Below, piece after piece: positions 16,019 through 21,968 of a DNA stretch of 22,308 nt. The notes beneath the pieces are model-generated. The model was given only the letters and a program-made list of their open reading frames with translations. It was not told the DNA's origin and made no database searches. Positions within the stretch are counted from its first letter, which is position 1. Every line of letters starts with the position of its first letter. The stretch covers positions 1-22,308 of IMG/VR virus record IMGVR_UViG_3300005525_000955; one strand, 5' to 3'. This stretch comes from a virus. The position numbers and the translations under genes were made by a program.

Positions 16019-16020
16019 CT

Positions 16021-16086
16021 AGAAGAAACGTCTTGGGAATTGGCTTTCCGTTTTGAGTCAGTTTCCACCCCAAGGCGTTTTCTTCT
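16021..16086 (+). repeat. Long imperfect inverted repeat just after the att core (possible tRNA terminator)
   Basis: The left arm AGAAGAAACGTCTTGGG (16021-16037) is complementary to CCCAAGGCGTTTTCTTCT (16069-16086) with one G-U pair and one bulged base; the loop is 31 nt. It starts 2 nt after the tRNA 3' end and the right arm is T-rich. It could terminate transcription of the rebuilt tRNA after integration, or it could be a pair of recombination-protein arm sites. Confidence 0.6.
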
Positions 16087-16114
16087 TGCTCCAGTTCTTG
16101 CGATAAAGCATAAT
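16086..16114 (+). promoter_or_regulatory. Candidate promoter of the excisionase-like gene
   Basis: TTGCTC (16086-16091) and CATAAT (16109-16114) are separated by 17 bp, and the spacer contains the 14-bp repeat at 16093-16106. The predicted start lies about 7 nt downstream, close to the start codon. Motif matching by eye only. Confidence 0.35.
16093..16106 (+). repeat. 14-bp direct repeat, copy 1 (candidate operator)
   Basis: AGTTCTTGCGATAA occurs here and again at 16352-16365, exactly matching, flanking the excisionase-like gene. It lies inside a candidate promoter spacer. Candidate binding site for Xis, Int or a repressor. Confidence 0.6.
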
Positions 16115-16129
16115 TAGGGGATGCGAGTA

Positions 16130-16333
16130 ATGCTAGAAAAAAGTTGGATCACAGCAAGCGAAGCGGCGGCCATCGTAGGTTGTACGTCCTCGCGCATTCG
16201 CGCATTGTGCAAAGATTCCATTCTAAAGGCTGAAAAAATCGGGCCCCGAGTTTGGCTTGTGGACCGTCAGGCCGCCGAAAAACTAGCCGCAAATCCCGCA
16301 AAAACAGGCCGACCCCGGAAAAATAGAAAATAA
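16130..16333 (+). CDS. Excisionase-like small HTH DNA-binding protein
   Basis: The second ATG (16130) is preferred to 16121 because AGGGG abuts 16121 directly but lies 9 nt before 16130; this gives 67 residues. The sequence WITASEAAAIVGCTSSRIRA, then LKAEKIGPRVWLVDRQAAEK, is the winged-helix pattern of MerR-like excisionase DNA-binding proteins. A basic tail (KTGRPRKNRK) follows. Xis proteins bend DNA beside attP and steer the integrase towards excision; many also regulate transcription. It lies just beyond the att core, opposite the integrase gene. Identical 14-bp repeats on both sides are candidate targets for this protein. Confidence 0.8.
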   Translation: MLEKSWITASEAAAIVGCTSSRIRALCKDSILKAEKIGPRVWLVDRQAAEKLAANPAKTGRPRKNRK

Positions 16334-16346
16334 CCCTCAACGGGGC

Positions 16347-16375
16347 TTGCGAGTTCTTGCGATAACGATTAAACT
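16347..16375 (+). promoter_or_regulatory. Candidate promoter towards the csrA-like gene
   Basis: TTGCGA (16347-16352) and TAAACT (16370-16375) are 17 bp apart, with the second 14-bp repeat overlapping -35 and spacer. Its layout matches the candidate promoter at 16086, which strengthens the case slightly. It would read into the leader of the csrA-like gene. Confidence 0.3.
16352..16365 (+). repeat. 14-bp direct repeat, copy 2 (candidate operator)
   Basis: AGTTCTTGCGATAA, identical to 16093-16106 and in the same orientation, 259 bp downstream. Its position relative to the candidate -35 and -10 resembles that of copy 1, so one regulator could control both transcripts. Confidence 0.6.
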
Positions 16376-16578
16376 CCCAATACCGGCAAGCGAAGTTCTG
16401 TAGCCCGAATCGGGCAAGGTGTTTGCTTGTGATCCCGTGTGATCAATCCGGTTGGTAAGTGGGTCACTTGGAAGGCGTGGAAACCGACCAAGTGGCTTGA
16501 TGCAAAACGGCTTCTAGGACGTTCTCGTCCGACGGCCACTTTGTGGTTTTAGTGTCGCATTGCGACGAAGGGGCTACC
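16376..16578 (+). promoter_or_regulatory. Hairpin-rich leader of the csrA-like gene
   Basis: About 200 nt without a gene. It holds a 13-bp palindrome GCCCGAATCGGGC (16403-16415) and two TGTGATC boxes one helical turn apart (16428-16434, 16438-16444). A short hairpin AAGTG/CACTT (16457-16469) competes with a longer stem GTCACTTGG (16463-16471) with CCAAGTGGC (16488-16496), whose loop contains GGA-type sequence. Further hairpins are GGACG/CGTCC (16517-16530) and GTCGC/GCGAC (16554-16566), the last 1 nt before the AAGGGG ribosome-binding site. This could be a regulated or self-binding CsrA leader; the pairings are seen, the function is inferred. Confidence 0.45.
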
Positions 16579-16959
16579 ATGCTCGTTCTTTCCCGCCGGG
16601 TAGGCGGATCTTTTTCTATTGGTGACGAAGTGACCGTCACCCTTGTTTCAGCCAAGTCGGGGAGTGCCAAGATCGGCATCGAAGCCCCCAGGAGTTGGCA
16701 AATTGTCCGAGATGACGCGAAGCGGAGTGATCCGGTCAAGCGAATTGATTCCGGGGTCCGGGCGGATAAAGAGGCTATGGCCTTTCGTCTGCTTGAGCAT
16801 GTATTTGCTTCCACCCTTGTGCTTCAGCCCTTCTCGGAAACTTACGACCAAGCTTTGGTTCGAAGTGAAGTTTGGTCGCGGGTGAAAGCCTTCTTTCACA
16901 ACGAGTTGCTGGAGCAGATGGCCCGCGAAGCCTCGATGACCGTGGAAGGAGGTGGTTGA
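16579..16959 (+). CDS. csrA: CsrA/RsmA-like RNA-binding regulator with C-terminal extension
   Basis: ATG 16579 follows AAGGGG (16568-16573). Residues 1-47 match CsrA closely: MLVLSRRVGGSFSIGDEVTV, then KIGIEAPRSWQIVRDD. The RNA-binding positions L4, R6 and the Arg equivalent to E. coli R44 are present. CsrA dimers bind GGA motifs near ribosome-binding sites and control translation or mRNA decay. Cellular CsrA is about 60-75 residues; this one has 126, with an added helical part (SETYDQALVRSEVWSRVKAF) of unknown role. Phage-borne CsrA could reprogramme host translation during infection or regulate phage mRNAs. The stop at 16957-16959 abuts the next ATG. Confidence 0.85.
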   Translation: MLVLSRRVGGSFSIGDEVTVTLVSAKSGSAKIGIEAPRSWQIVRDDAKRSDPVKRIDSGVRADKEAMAFRLLEHVFASTLVLQPFSETYDQALVRSEVWSRVKAFFHNELLEQMAREASMTVEGGG

Positions 16960-17142
16960 ATGACGTGGGACGAAATTTTCCAAAACGTCTTCGATCGAGT
17001 TCTTGAAGAGGACTTGCAAAAAGACCTCGAAGCCGAGATTGAGCAATCGGAGTACGACAACCGCGCGACTGACGACGCCATTGAGCGACGTCAAGAGTTC
17101 GACCGGGACCAGAGTTCCAATTTGGGAGGGGCTCAATCGTGA
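16960..17142 (+). CDS. Small acidic hypothetical protein
   Basis: ATG 16960 has one of the best Shine-Dalgarno sites in the window (AAGGAGG at 16946-16952), so the 60-residue product is probably real and well translated. It is highly charged and helical (FDRVLEEDLQKDLEAEIEQS), without Cys or membrane segments. The gene directly follows the csrA-like gene and overlaps the next gene by 4 nt (GTGA). Small acidic early phage proteins often bind host factors, but nothing here identifies a target. Not recognised. Confidence 0.65.
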   Translation: MTWDEIFQNVFDRVLEEDLQKDLEAEIEQSEYDNRATDDAIERRQEFDRDQSSNLGGAQS

Positions 17143-17393
17143 TTACTAAGCGAGTGGCAGTCCTTTCCGCCATCGTATGCGGCTTGATCGTATGCGGCTT
17201 GATCGTATGCAGCCCGAAGGTGTGTGATTGCTGCCGGGTTTGTAGCGACCATTGTAGTCCTCTCTCCACCGTATTCGGCGATGCCTGCACTCATGCGCCG
17301 GGCTGTTGCCAGTGCAAGAACTGTAAATGTAAGTGCTTCGCGCCGGTGGAAGTACCACAAAGGTTACGTCGGAACCAAGGTTCCGACGAGTGA
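17139..17393 (+). CDS. Cys-rich mini-protein with N-terminal hydrophobic segment
   Basis: GTG 17139 overlaps the upstream TGA and follows GGGAGGGG (17124-17131). The 84-residue product starts with a basic, hydrophobic leader (MITKRVAVLSAIVCGLIVCG), like a signal peptide or membrane anchor. It then becomes extremely Cys-rich (CDCCRVCSDHC; CCQCKNCKCKCF), with 15 Cys in total. The Cys after the hydrophobic segment lacks a good lipobox. Disulfides or metal binding at the envelope are possible roles. Part of the leader is encoded by a 15-bp tandem repeat, and the 3' end overlaps a terminator-like hairpin. An overlapping frame (17224-17412) is open but less convincing. Moderately sure it is a gene; function unknown. 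Confidence 0.5.
   Translation: MITKRVAVLSAIVCGLIVCGLIVCSPKVCDCCRVCSDHCSPLSTVFGDACTHAPGCCQCKNCKCKCFAPVEVPQRLRRNQGSDE
17172..17216 (+). repeat. 15-bp tandem repeat inside the Cys-rich gene
   Basis: Units ATCGTATGCGGCTTG start at 17172 and 17187 and are identical; a third at 17202 has three mismatches. They encode IVCGL, IVCGL and IVCSP, lengthening the hydrophobic leader. Expansion by slippage would change leader length in steps of five residues. Confidence 0.9.
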
Positions 17394-17404
17394 TTTTCAT
17401 TTTC
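17367..17404 (+). terminator. Candidate intrinsic terminator
   Basis: Arms CGTCGGAACC (17367-17376) and GGTTCCGACG (17379-17388) form a 9 to 10-bp GC-rich stem with almost no loop, followed by a T-rich stretch (17391-17404, broken by GA and CA). It overlaps the last codons of the Cys-rich gene and precedes the replication operon. It may end the csrA-like operon. Confidence 0.55.
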
Positions 17405-17424
17405 AAAATTAGGAGAAAAGCAAA

Positions 17425-17805
17425 ATGCAAGTGTCAGTGAATGCGGACGAGTTGGGCGGAGCCCCGGCAGAAGTTCAAGCTTGGTTCCTGGGTCAAATGG
17501 GCTTTGCGGCCAAGACGGATCCGGCGGCAAAGCAGTCGATGCCAACCCCAGTAGAAACGAAGCCGGTGGTCTCGGTGGCCGCCACGGCGGTGGCTTCCGT
17601 CGCCACCGATGCCCAGGCAGAAGAGACAAAAAAGCCCCCGGAGACGACGGCGGAAGAGTTGCTTCAACGCGCCGTCGAATTCGTGGAGGCCAAAGGGCAA
17701 GCGGCCTTGGTGCCGATCCTGAAACGGATGGGAATCCCCAACGTGAAGGGTTGCCCATCCGACAAAAGGGCGGCCCTCTTTGCGGAGATGGCCATTCATG
17801 GGTAG
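17425..17805 (+). CDS. Small phage protein at the head of the replication operon
   Basis: ATG 17425 follows AGGAG (17411-17415). The 126-residue product has a short N-terminal region, an Ala/Val/Thr/Pro linker (about 40-72), and a helical C-terminal domain (EELLQRAVEFVEAKGQAALV, then KRMGIPNVKGCPSDKRAALF). Short proteins with this tail pattern commonly precede DUF2800-DUF2815-polymerase clusters in phages; some databases label them loosely as rRNA biogenesis-like, which I would not adopt. It overlaps the next gene by 8 nt. A role in the replication complex is inferred from position only. Confidence 0.65.
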   Translation: MQVSVNADELGGAPAEVQAWFLGQMGFAAKTDPAAKQSMPTPVETKPVVSVAATAVASVATDAQAEETKKPPETTAEELLQRAVEFVEAKGQAALVPILKRMGIPNVKGCPSDKRAALFAEMAIHG

Positions 17806-18901
17806 TCACAGCCGTCTAAGCCCATCGGCTTCGGACCGATGGCTTTCATGCCCTGGGTCTCTTTTGGTCGAAGCAGAGGAACAACCGCCTTCGTCCTACG
17901 CGGCTCAGGGGACCGTGGCCCACTCTATCGCGTCTACGTGCTGGCTTACCGGCGCGGACCCGGAGGGGTTTCTTGGCCGAGTGTACGAGCAAGACTGCTT
18001 CACCGTCGAAGTGGATCAAGAGATGGTGGATGGCGTGAGGCTCTACCTTGGGGTTTTGGAACGTGAGGGGGTCCACGAAGTGGAATCCCGGGTCGATCAT
18101 TCGGAGATTGACGACCTGGGTGGAACGATCGATGCCGTGGGGCAAGCCCATATCTTTGATTTGAAGTATGGGGCCGGGGTCATGGTGGACGCCGAGCAGA
18201 ACACCCAACTTGGTTGCTATGCGCTTTTGTATTGCGACAAGTACCACGGGGGGAATCTCGTTGACGTTGAAGTCACGATTGTTCAGCCAAGGGCTTACGA
18301 TCCGGACGACGTGGTCCGGACATGGACGGCTTCGACAGAGTGGCTTGCAGACCTGAAGGAAAGGATCCTTCGGATTGTCGAAGAAGCCCCGTCACAATTG
18401 AACGCGGGGGACCATTGCCGTTGGTGCCCGCATCGGCATCAGTGCCCGCAGTTGTACGAGATGACCCTGTTGACGGCTCAAAGGGAGTTCAAGGCCCCGG
18501 AGATGGACCCGGGAACGGCGGCCAAGATCCTTGCCCAAAAGGATGCCATCAAAGTTTTCATGGATGCGGTGGAAGAGTGGGCCCATGGGCAGATGGAAAA
18601 GGGGGTTGAAGTCCCAGGGTTCAAGCTTGTCAACGTCTTCGGAAATCGACGCTACAGCGTGGATGAAGCGACGATTGAAAGAAAGTGTAAGTCCGCAGGC
18701 TTTGGCAAGAAAAGGATTTACAAGTCGACCATCTTGAGCCCGGCTCAGTTGGAAAAGGTTGTAGGCAAAGACCTAGTGACCTCGTTGGTTGAGCGACCAC
18801 ACACCGGGACCACCGTGGTGCCGGTTTCGGATAAGCGCGAAGCGGTCAAGCGATTGGCTGCTTCGGACGAGTTTTCAAATATCTCTTTATCAGTGGAGTA
18901 G
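17798..18901 (+). CDS. DUF2800 family PD-(D/E)XK nuclease-like protein
   Basis: ATG 17798 is chosen over TTG 17780: it overlaps the previous stop by 8 nt and has GGAG upstream; 367 residues. The N-terminus LSPSASDRWLSCPGS, then QGTVAHSIAS, is typical of DUF2800. The core GGTIDAVGQAHIFDLKYGAG gives the nuclease acids D112, D121 and K123, followed by a Gln motif region (QNTQLGCYALL). A Cys cluster (GDHCRWCPHRHQCPQL) could, with the N-terminal Cys, hold an iron-sulfur cluster as in Cas4/AddB-type nucleases. The family is found beside DUF2815 and phage family A polymerases, where it probably acts as a recombination or end-processing nuclease. The molecular role is not established. Confidence 0.88.
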   Translation: MGSHSRLSPSASDRWLSCPGSLLVEAEEQPPSSYAAQGTVAHSIASTCWLTGADPEGFLGRVYEQDCFTVEVDQEMVDGVRLYLGVLEREGVHEVESRVDHSEIDDLGGTIDAVGQAHIFDLKYGAGVMVDAEQNTQLGCYALLYCDKYHGGNLVDVEVTIVQPRAYDPDDVVRTWTASTEWLADLKERILRIVEEAPSQLNAGDHCRWCPHRHQCPQLYEMTLLTAQREFKAPEMDPGTAAKILAQKDAIKVFMDAVEEWAHGQMEKGVEVPGFKLVNVFGNRRYSVDEATIERKCKSAGFGKKRIYKSTILSPAQLEKVVGKDLVTSLVERPHTGTTVVPVSDKREAVKRLAASDEFSNISLSVE

Positions 18902-18907
18902 GATTTT

Positions 18908-19483
18908 ATGAGTGCAGTACAGCAAACTTCAACCCGAGTTGTGACCCCGATCGCGCGTTTGAGCTATCCGTATTTGTTCAAGCCCTCGAAGCCAATGGCG
19001 GACGGGGGCGAAGCAAAGTTCCAATGCGAATTGATCTTTACGAAGGAGGCGGATCTTTCGGGATTGAAGAAGGCGGTCAATCAAGCGGCGGTGGCCAAGT
19101 GGGGGTCGAACATCCCCAAGAACTTGAAGAGTCCATTTCGATCGGGTGACAAAGACCGAGAGGGCAAAGACGGTTATGAGGGGGCCATCTTCATTGGGGC
19201 CCGATCAAAGGACAAGCCCGGGGTTGTGATCGGCCAAGACCGATTGCCATGCACCAATGAAAGCGACGTTTACGGAGGTTGCTACGTGATTTGCAGCGTG
19301 ACGGCCTTTGCCTATGACACTTCGGGCAACAAGGGCGTATCTTTCGCGCTGAACAACGTGTGGAAGGTGCGAGACGGTGATCCGTTTGGGAACCGTAGAG
19401 CAGCAGACGAAGAGTTTTCGACGGTTCAAGTGGACGTTGATTCATTTGGTGACACAAGCTTTGACGTCGACGTCTTTGGCTAA
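18908..19483 (+). CDS. DUF2815 family ssDNA-binding-like protein
   Basis: ATG 18908 follows GGAGTAGGA by a short spacing, 6 nt after the DUF2800 stop. The 191-residue protein opens with a beta-rich domain (VVTPIARLSYPYLFKPSKPM, then GEAKFQCELIFTKEADLSGL). It contains FRSGDKDREGKDGYEGAIFI and FALNNVWKVRDGDPFGNRRA, segments characteristic of DUF2815, and ends in an acidic tail rich in Asp (VDVDSFGDTSFDVDVFG). An acidic C-terminus is usual for ssDNA-binding proteins that recruit partners, and the family has been compared with T7 gp2.5. It probably coats ssDNA for the polymerase encoded downstream. The tRNA-like element starts 5 nt after its stop. Confidence 0.88.
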   Translation: MSAVQQTSTRVVTPIARLSYPYLFKPSKPMADGGEAKFQCELIFTKEADLSGLKKAVNQAAVAKWGSNIPKNLKSPFRSGDKDREGKDGYEGAIFIGARSKDKPGVVIGQDRLPCTNESDVYGGCYVICSVTAFAYDTSGNKGVSFALNNVWKVRDGDPFGNRRAADEEFSTVQVDVDSFGDTSFDVDVFG

Positions 19484-19487
19484 CCGC

Positions 19488-19550
19488 AGGACCGGGGCCA
19501 ATGGTGGCCGTGGGCAATAGCCCACCGGGTTCGATTCCCGCAACGGTCCT
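19488..19550 (+). ncRNA. tRNA-like cloverleaf without a normal anticodon loop
   Basis: Four helices fold in tRNA order. They are a 7-bp acceptor-like stem AGGACCG (19488-19494) with CGGTCCT (19544-19550); a D-like arm GGCC/GGCC (19496-19509) with loop AATGGT; an anticodon-like hairpin GTGGGC/GCCCAC (19510-19525) with only four loop bases; and a T-arm CGGG, TTCGATT, CCCG (19526-19540). Length is 63 nt, with no variable loop and no usable anticodon, so it cannot be an ordinary tRNA. It fills the gap between the DUF2815 stop and the polymerase start and is followed by TTTATT. It may be an RNA-processing signal, a tRNA mimic, a degenerate tRNA, or a terminator. Confidence 0.55.
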
Positions 19551-19569
19551 TTTATTCGAAAGGACGCGC

Positions 19570-21684
19570 ATGTTTACGATTGACTTTGAAACAAGGTCCC
19601 GAGTGGATCTTTCCGATTGCGGGGCAAGCGTCTACGCGCAAAGCCCCTCCACGGAAATCCTTTGCCTAGCCTACTGGGATGGGAATCCGAAGACCGAAGT
19701 AGGGTTGTGGATCTACGGTGAACCGGCACCGATAGAGCTTCTGGAAGCTATAGAAGCCGGGGAATTGATCGAAGCCCACAATGCTGGCTTCGAGCGGCAG
19801 ATATGGCGGTGGATATGCCACGAACGCTTTGGGTGGCCTGACGTCCCCTTCGATCAATGGCGATGCACTTTAGCGGCGTGTTCGGCTCTTGGGCTCCCAA
19901 GATCCTTGGCCGACGCAGCGGCAGCACTTGGATTACCGATCAAGAAGGACACCGAAGGGCGAAAGGTGATGCTTCGGCTCTGCAAGCCGCTTCCGTCAGG
20001 GCAATTCGACAACGAACGCCATCGGCGGTTACGTCTTTACGATTACTGCAAACAAGATGTACGGGCCGAAGTGGCTTTGAGCCGAGCAATTCCGCCACTC
20101 GAAGGCCGAGAGTTGAAGTTGTGGCAGTTGGACCAGAGGATCAATCTCCGAGGCATCCCAGTCGACGTCCATGGGGTGCGTGACGCGCTCGAAGTGTTAG
20201 AGAGTCATTTAGAGGATTGCGAGTCGAGGCTTGCCAAGCTGACTGGTGGGGCCGTCAAGACACCGAAACAAGTCTCGGCAATGCGGCAATGGATTCTTGA
20301 TCGAACCGGGAAAGTGATCCCTGACTTGACGGCGGAAACGGTTCGGGTGTGGTTGGCCAAGGATATCCACGACGACGTGGCCGAAGTGCTTCAAATTCGG
20401 CAAGACACGGCCTTGGCATCGACGGCCAAGCTGAAGGCAATAGCCCAGCGTGTTGACCGGGACGGGCGAGTCCGGGGGAACTTGGTCTACCACGGGGCGG
20501 CCACGGGAAGATGGGCCGGGGCTGGGATCCAGATTCAGAACTTCCCCCGAGGGACCCTGAGCCCCAAGGAAATCGAGTTGGTTCACCGGCTCATTGCATC
20601 GCGGGATTCTGGGGTGTTTTCGCTTTTGTTCGGTTCGCCCATGGCGGCCTTGAGCAGTTCTCTGCGCTCCTTCGTCCGGGCCGAGCAGGGAAAGAAGCTT
20701 TTGGCTTGCGACTTCGCGGCCATTGAAGCCCGGGTTTTGGCTTGGTTGGCGGGAGAGCAAGAACTACTCGACACTTTTTCCGGCGGCGACGACGTCTACA
20801 AAGCCATGGCGGCCAAGATTTATTCGGTGGACGTGAGCGAAGTTACCAAGGTCCAACGGCACGTCGGCAAGACGGCGATCCTTGGACTTGGGTATGGCAT
20901 GGGGGCTCGGGCCTTCCGCGATGCTTGCGAGATGATGGCCAAGGTTACGTTGGATATGAAGATGGCCAACTTGGTGGTGAAGACCTATAGGCAAGCCAAC
21001 CCCGCAATCAAAAATTTCTGGTCCAACCTGAATGCGGCTTGCATAGAAGCGATTCGCAGCAAAGAGCCTTATCGATGCGGCCTTCTGGAAGTGACCTGCT
21101 CCGACGGTTGGCTTCGGATCGAATTGCCGAGCGGACGCAAGCTTCACTATAGAAGCCCAAAGCTTGTGCAAGTGCTGGCCCCTTGGTCCGACGGATACAC
21201 GGGCATCATCTACGGGAAGGCCGAGGACCGGACTCGATTCGAAGACATGGGGATCGAGCTTGGGGAACACAAAGGGACCCGCTTTGAAGATTGCACAGTA
21301 CCAACGCGGGTGGCAGCTTTAGCGTCAGGCCTTTTGTTTATGGAGCTTGAGCGGATGGACCCTATCTACATCGACCAGATTGAATACATGGCGGTCGATA
21401 GCACAACACGGAAATGGTCACCGACACGGACCTACGGCGGAAAACTGGTTGAGAACGTCACCCAGGCCGTGGCAAGGGACTTCCTTGCCGAAGCAATGCT
21501 CCGGGTGGAATCGAGGGGATACGCGATCATCGCCACGATTCACGACGAGATTCTAAGCGAAGTTTTCGACGAGCCAGATTGGAACTTGATGGAGTTTGAA
21601 AGCTTGATGCGGGCCGTCCCTACGTGGGGGCAGGGTTGCCCGATCGCGGTCGAAGGTTTTGTTGCCGAAAGGTACCGGAAATGA
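19570..21684 (+). CDS. Family A DNA polymerase with 3'-5' exonuclease domain (phage replicative)
   Basis: ATG 19570 follows AAAGGA (19559-19564). The in-frame ATG at 19501 would extend 23 residues into the tRNA-like element and lacks a ribosome-binding site. The 704-residue protein starts with a DnaQ-type exonuclease: D5 and E7 (IDFETRS), AHNAGFERQIW, and Y159/D163 (YCKQD). The polymerase domain has motif A with D381 and E386 (ACDFAAIEARVLAWLAGE), motif B with R430, K434 and Y442 (RHVGKTAILGLGYGMG), and motif C HDE at 658-660. All catalytic residues are present, so it should be an active proofreading replicase. Its stop overlaps the VRR-NUC start (ATGA). Confidence 0.95.
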   Translation: MFTIDFETRSRVDLSDCGASVYAQSPSTEILCLAYWDGNPKTEVGLWIYGEPAPIELLEAIEAGELIEAHNAGFERQIWRWICHERFGWPDVPFDQWRCTLAACSALGLPRSLADAAAALGLPIKKDTEGRKVMLRLCKPLPSGQFDNERHRRLRLYDYCKQDVRAEVALSRAIPPLEGRELKLWQLDQRINLRGIPVDVHGVRDALEVLESHLEDCESRLAKLTGGAVKTPKQVSAMRQWILDRTGKVIPDLTAETVRVWLAKDIHDDVAEVLQIRQDTALASTAKLKAIAQRVDRDGRVRGNLVYHGAATGRWAGAGIQIQNFPRGTLSPKEIELVHRLIASRDSGVFSLLFGSPMAALSSSLRSFVRAEQGKKLLACDFAAIEARVLAWLAGEQELLDTFSGGDDVYKAMAAKIYSVDVSEVTKVQRHVGKTAILGLGYGMGARAFRDACEMMAKVTLDMKMANLVVKTYRQANPAIKNFWSNLNAACIEAIRSKEPYRCGLLEVTCSDGWLRIELPSGRKLHYRSPKLVQVLAPWSDGYTGIIYGKAEDRTRFEDMGIELGEHKGTRFEDCTVPTRVAALASGLLFMELERMDPIYIDQIEYMAVDSTTRKWSPTRTYGGKLVENVTQAVARDFLAEAMLRVESRGYAIIATIHDEILSEVFDEPDWNLMEFESLMRAVPTWGQGCPIAVEGFVAERYRK

Positions 21685-21968
21685 CGGAAGCCGACATTGA
21701 AAAAGCCTTCGTGGCCTTTGCAGAGTCCAAGGGGTGCCATGCGCTGAAGCTTCGAATCGATGGCAAGAACGGGTTCCCAGATAGGACGGTACTTACACCC
21801 CGAGGGGTGTTCTTCATTGAATTTAAGGCCCCTGGGGGGAAGCTTCGGCCTGCTCAAGAGGAATGGATAGAACGGCTCCGAAAGCTTGGCTTTTATGTGG
21901 CCGTTATTGATAGCGTGGCGGTGGCCGAATGGACCCTTAACACAGTATTGAAAGCGAATGACAAGTGA
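21681..21968 (+). CDS. VRR-NUC domain nuclease
   Basis: ATG 21681 overlaps the polymerase stop by 4 nt; 95 residues. The VRR-NUC signature is complete: GFPDRTVL with D34, a beta-hairpin, then FIEFKAPGGKLRPAQ with E47 and K49, and the closing GFYVAVIDSV. Stand-alone phage VRR-NUC proteins of about 90-100 residues are Holliday-junction-resolvase-like members of the PD-(D/E)XK superfamily and may act on branched DNA, as FAN1 does. Coupling to the polymerase gene supports a role in resolving replication or recombination intermediates. It is followed with a 4-nt overlap by a Trp-rich small protein. Confidence 0.93.
   Translation: MTEADIEKAFVAFAESKGCHALKLRIDGKNGFPDRTVLTPRGVFFIEFKAPGGKLRPAQEEWIERLRKLGFYVAVIDSVAVAEWTLNTVLKANDK

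Noticed and set aside
16775-17290. Minus-strand ORFs across the csrA-like region, one with repeated SRIR/AAYDQ peptides
   Set aside because: The peptide repeats come from the 15-bp tandem repeat of the + strand gene; the + strand frames have strong ribosome-binding sites.
19501-19569. Upstream in-frame ATG extending the polymerase by 23 residues
   Set aside because: It lies inside the tRNA-like element, has no ribosome-binding site, and the added peptide does not resemble the start of family A polymerases; ATG 19570 has AAAGGA.
20209-20760. 183-aa minus-strand ORF in the polymerase gene
   Set aside because: It is antisense to conserved polymerase coding sequence, including motif A, and has no recognisable family pattern.
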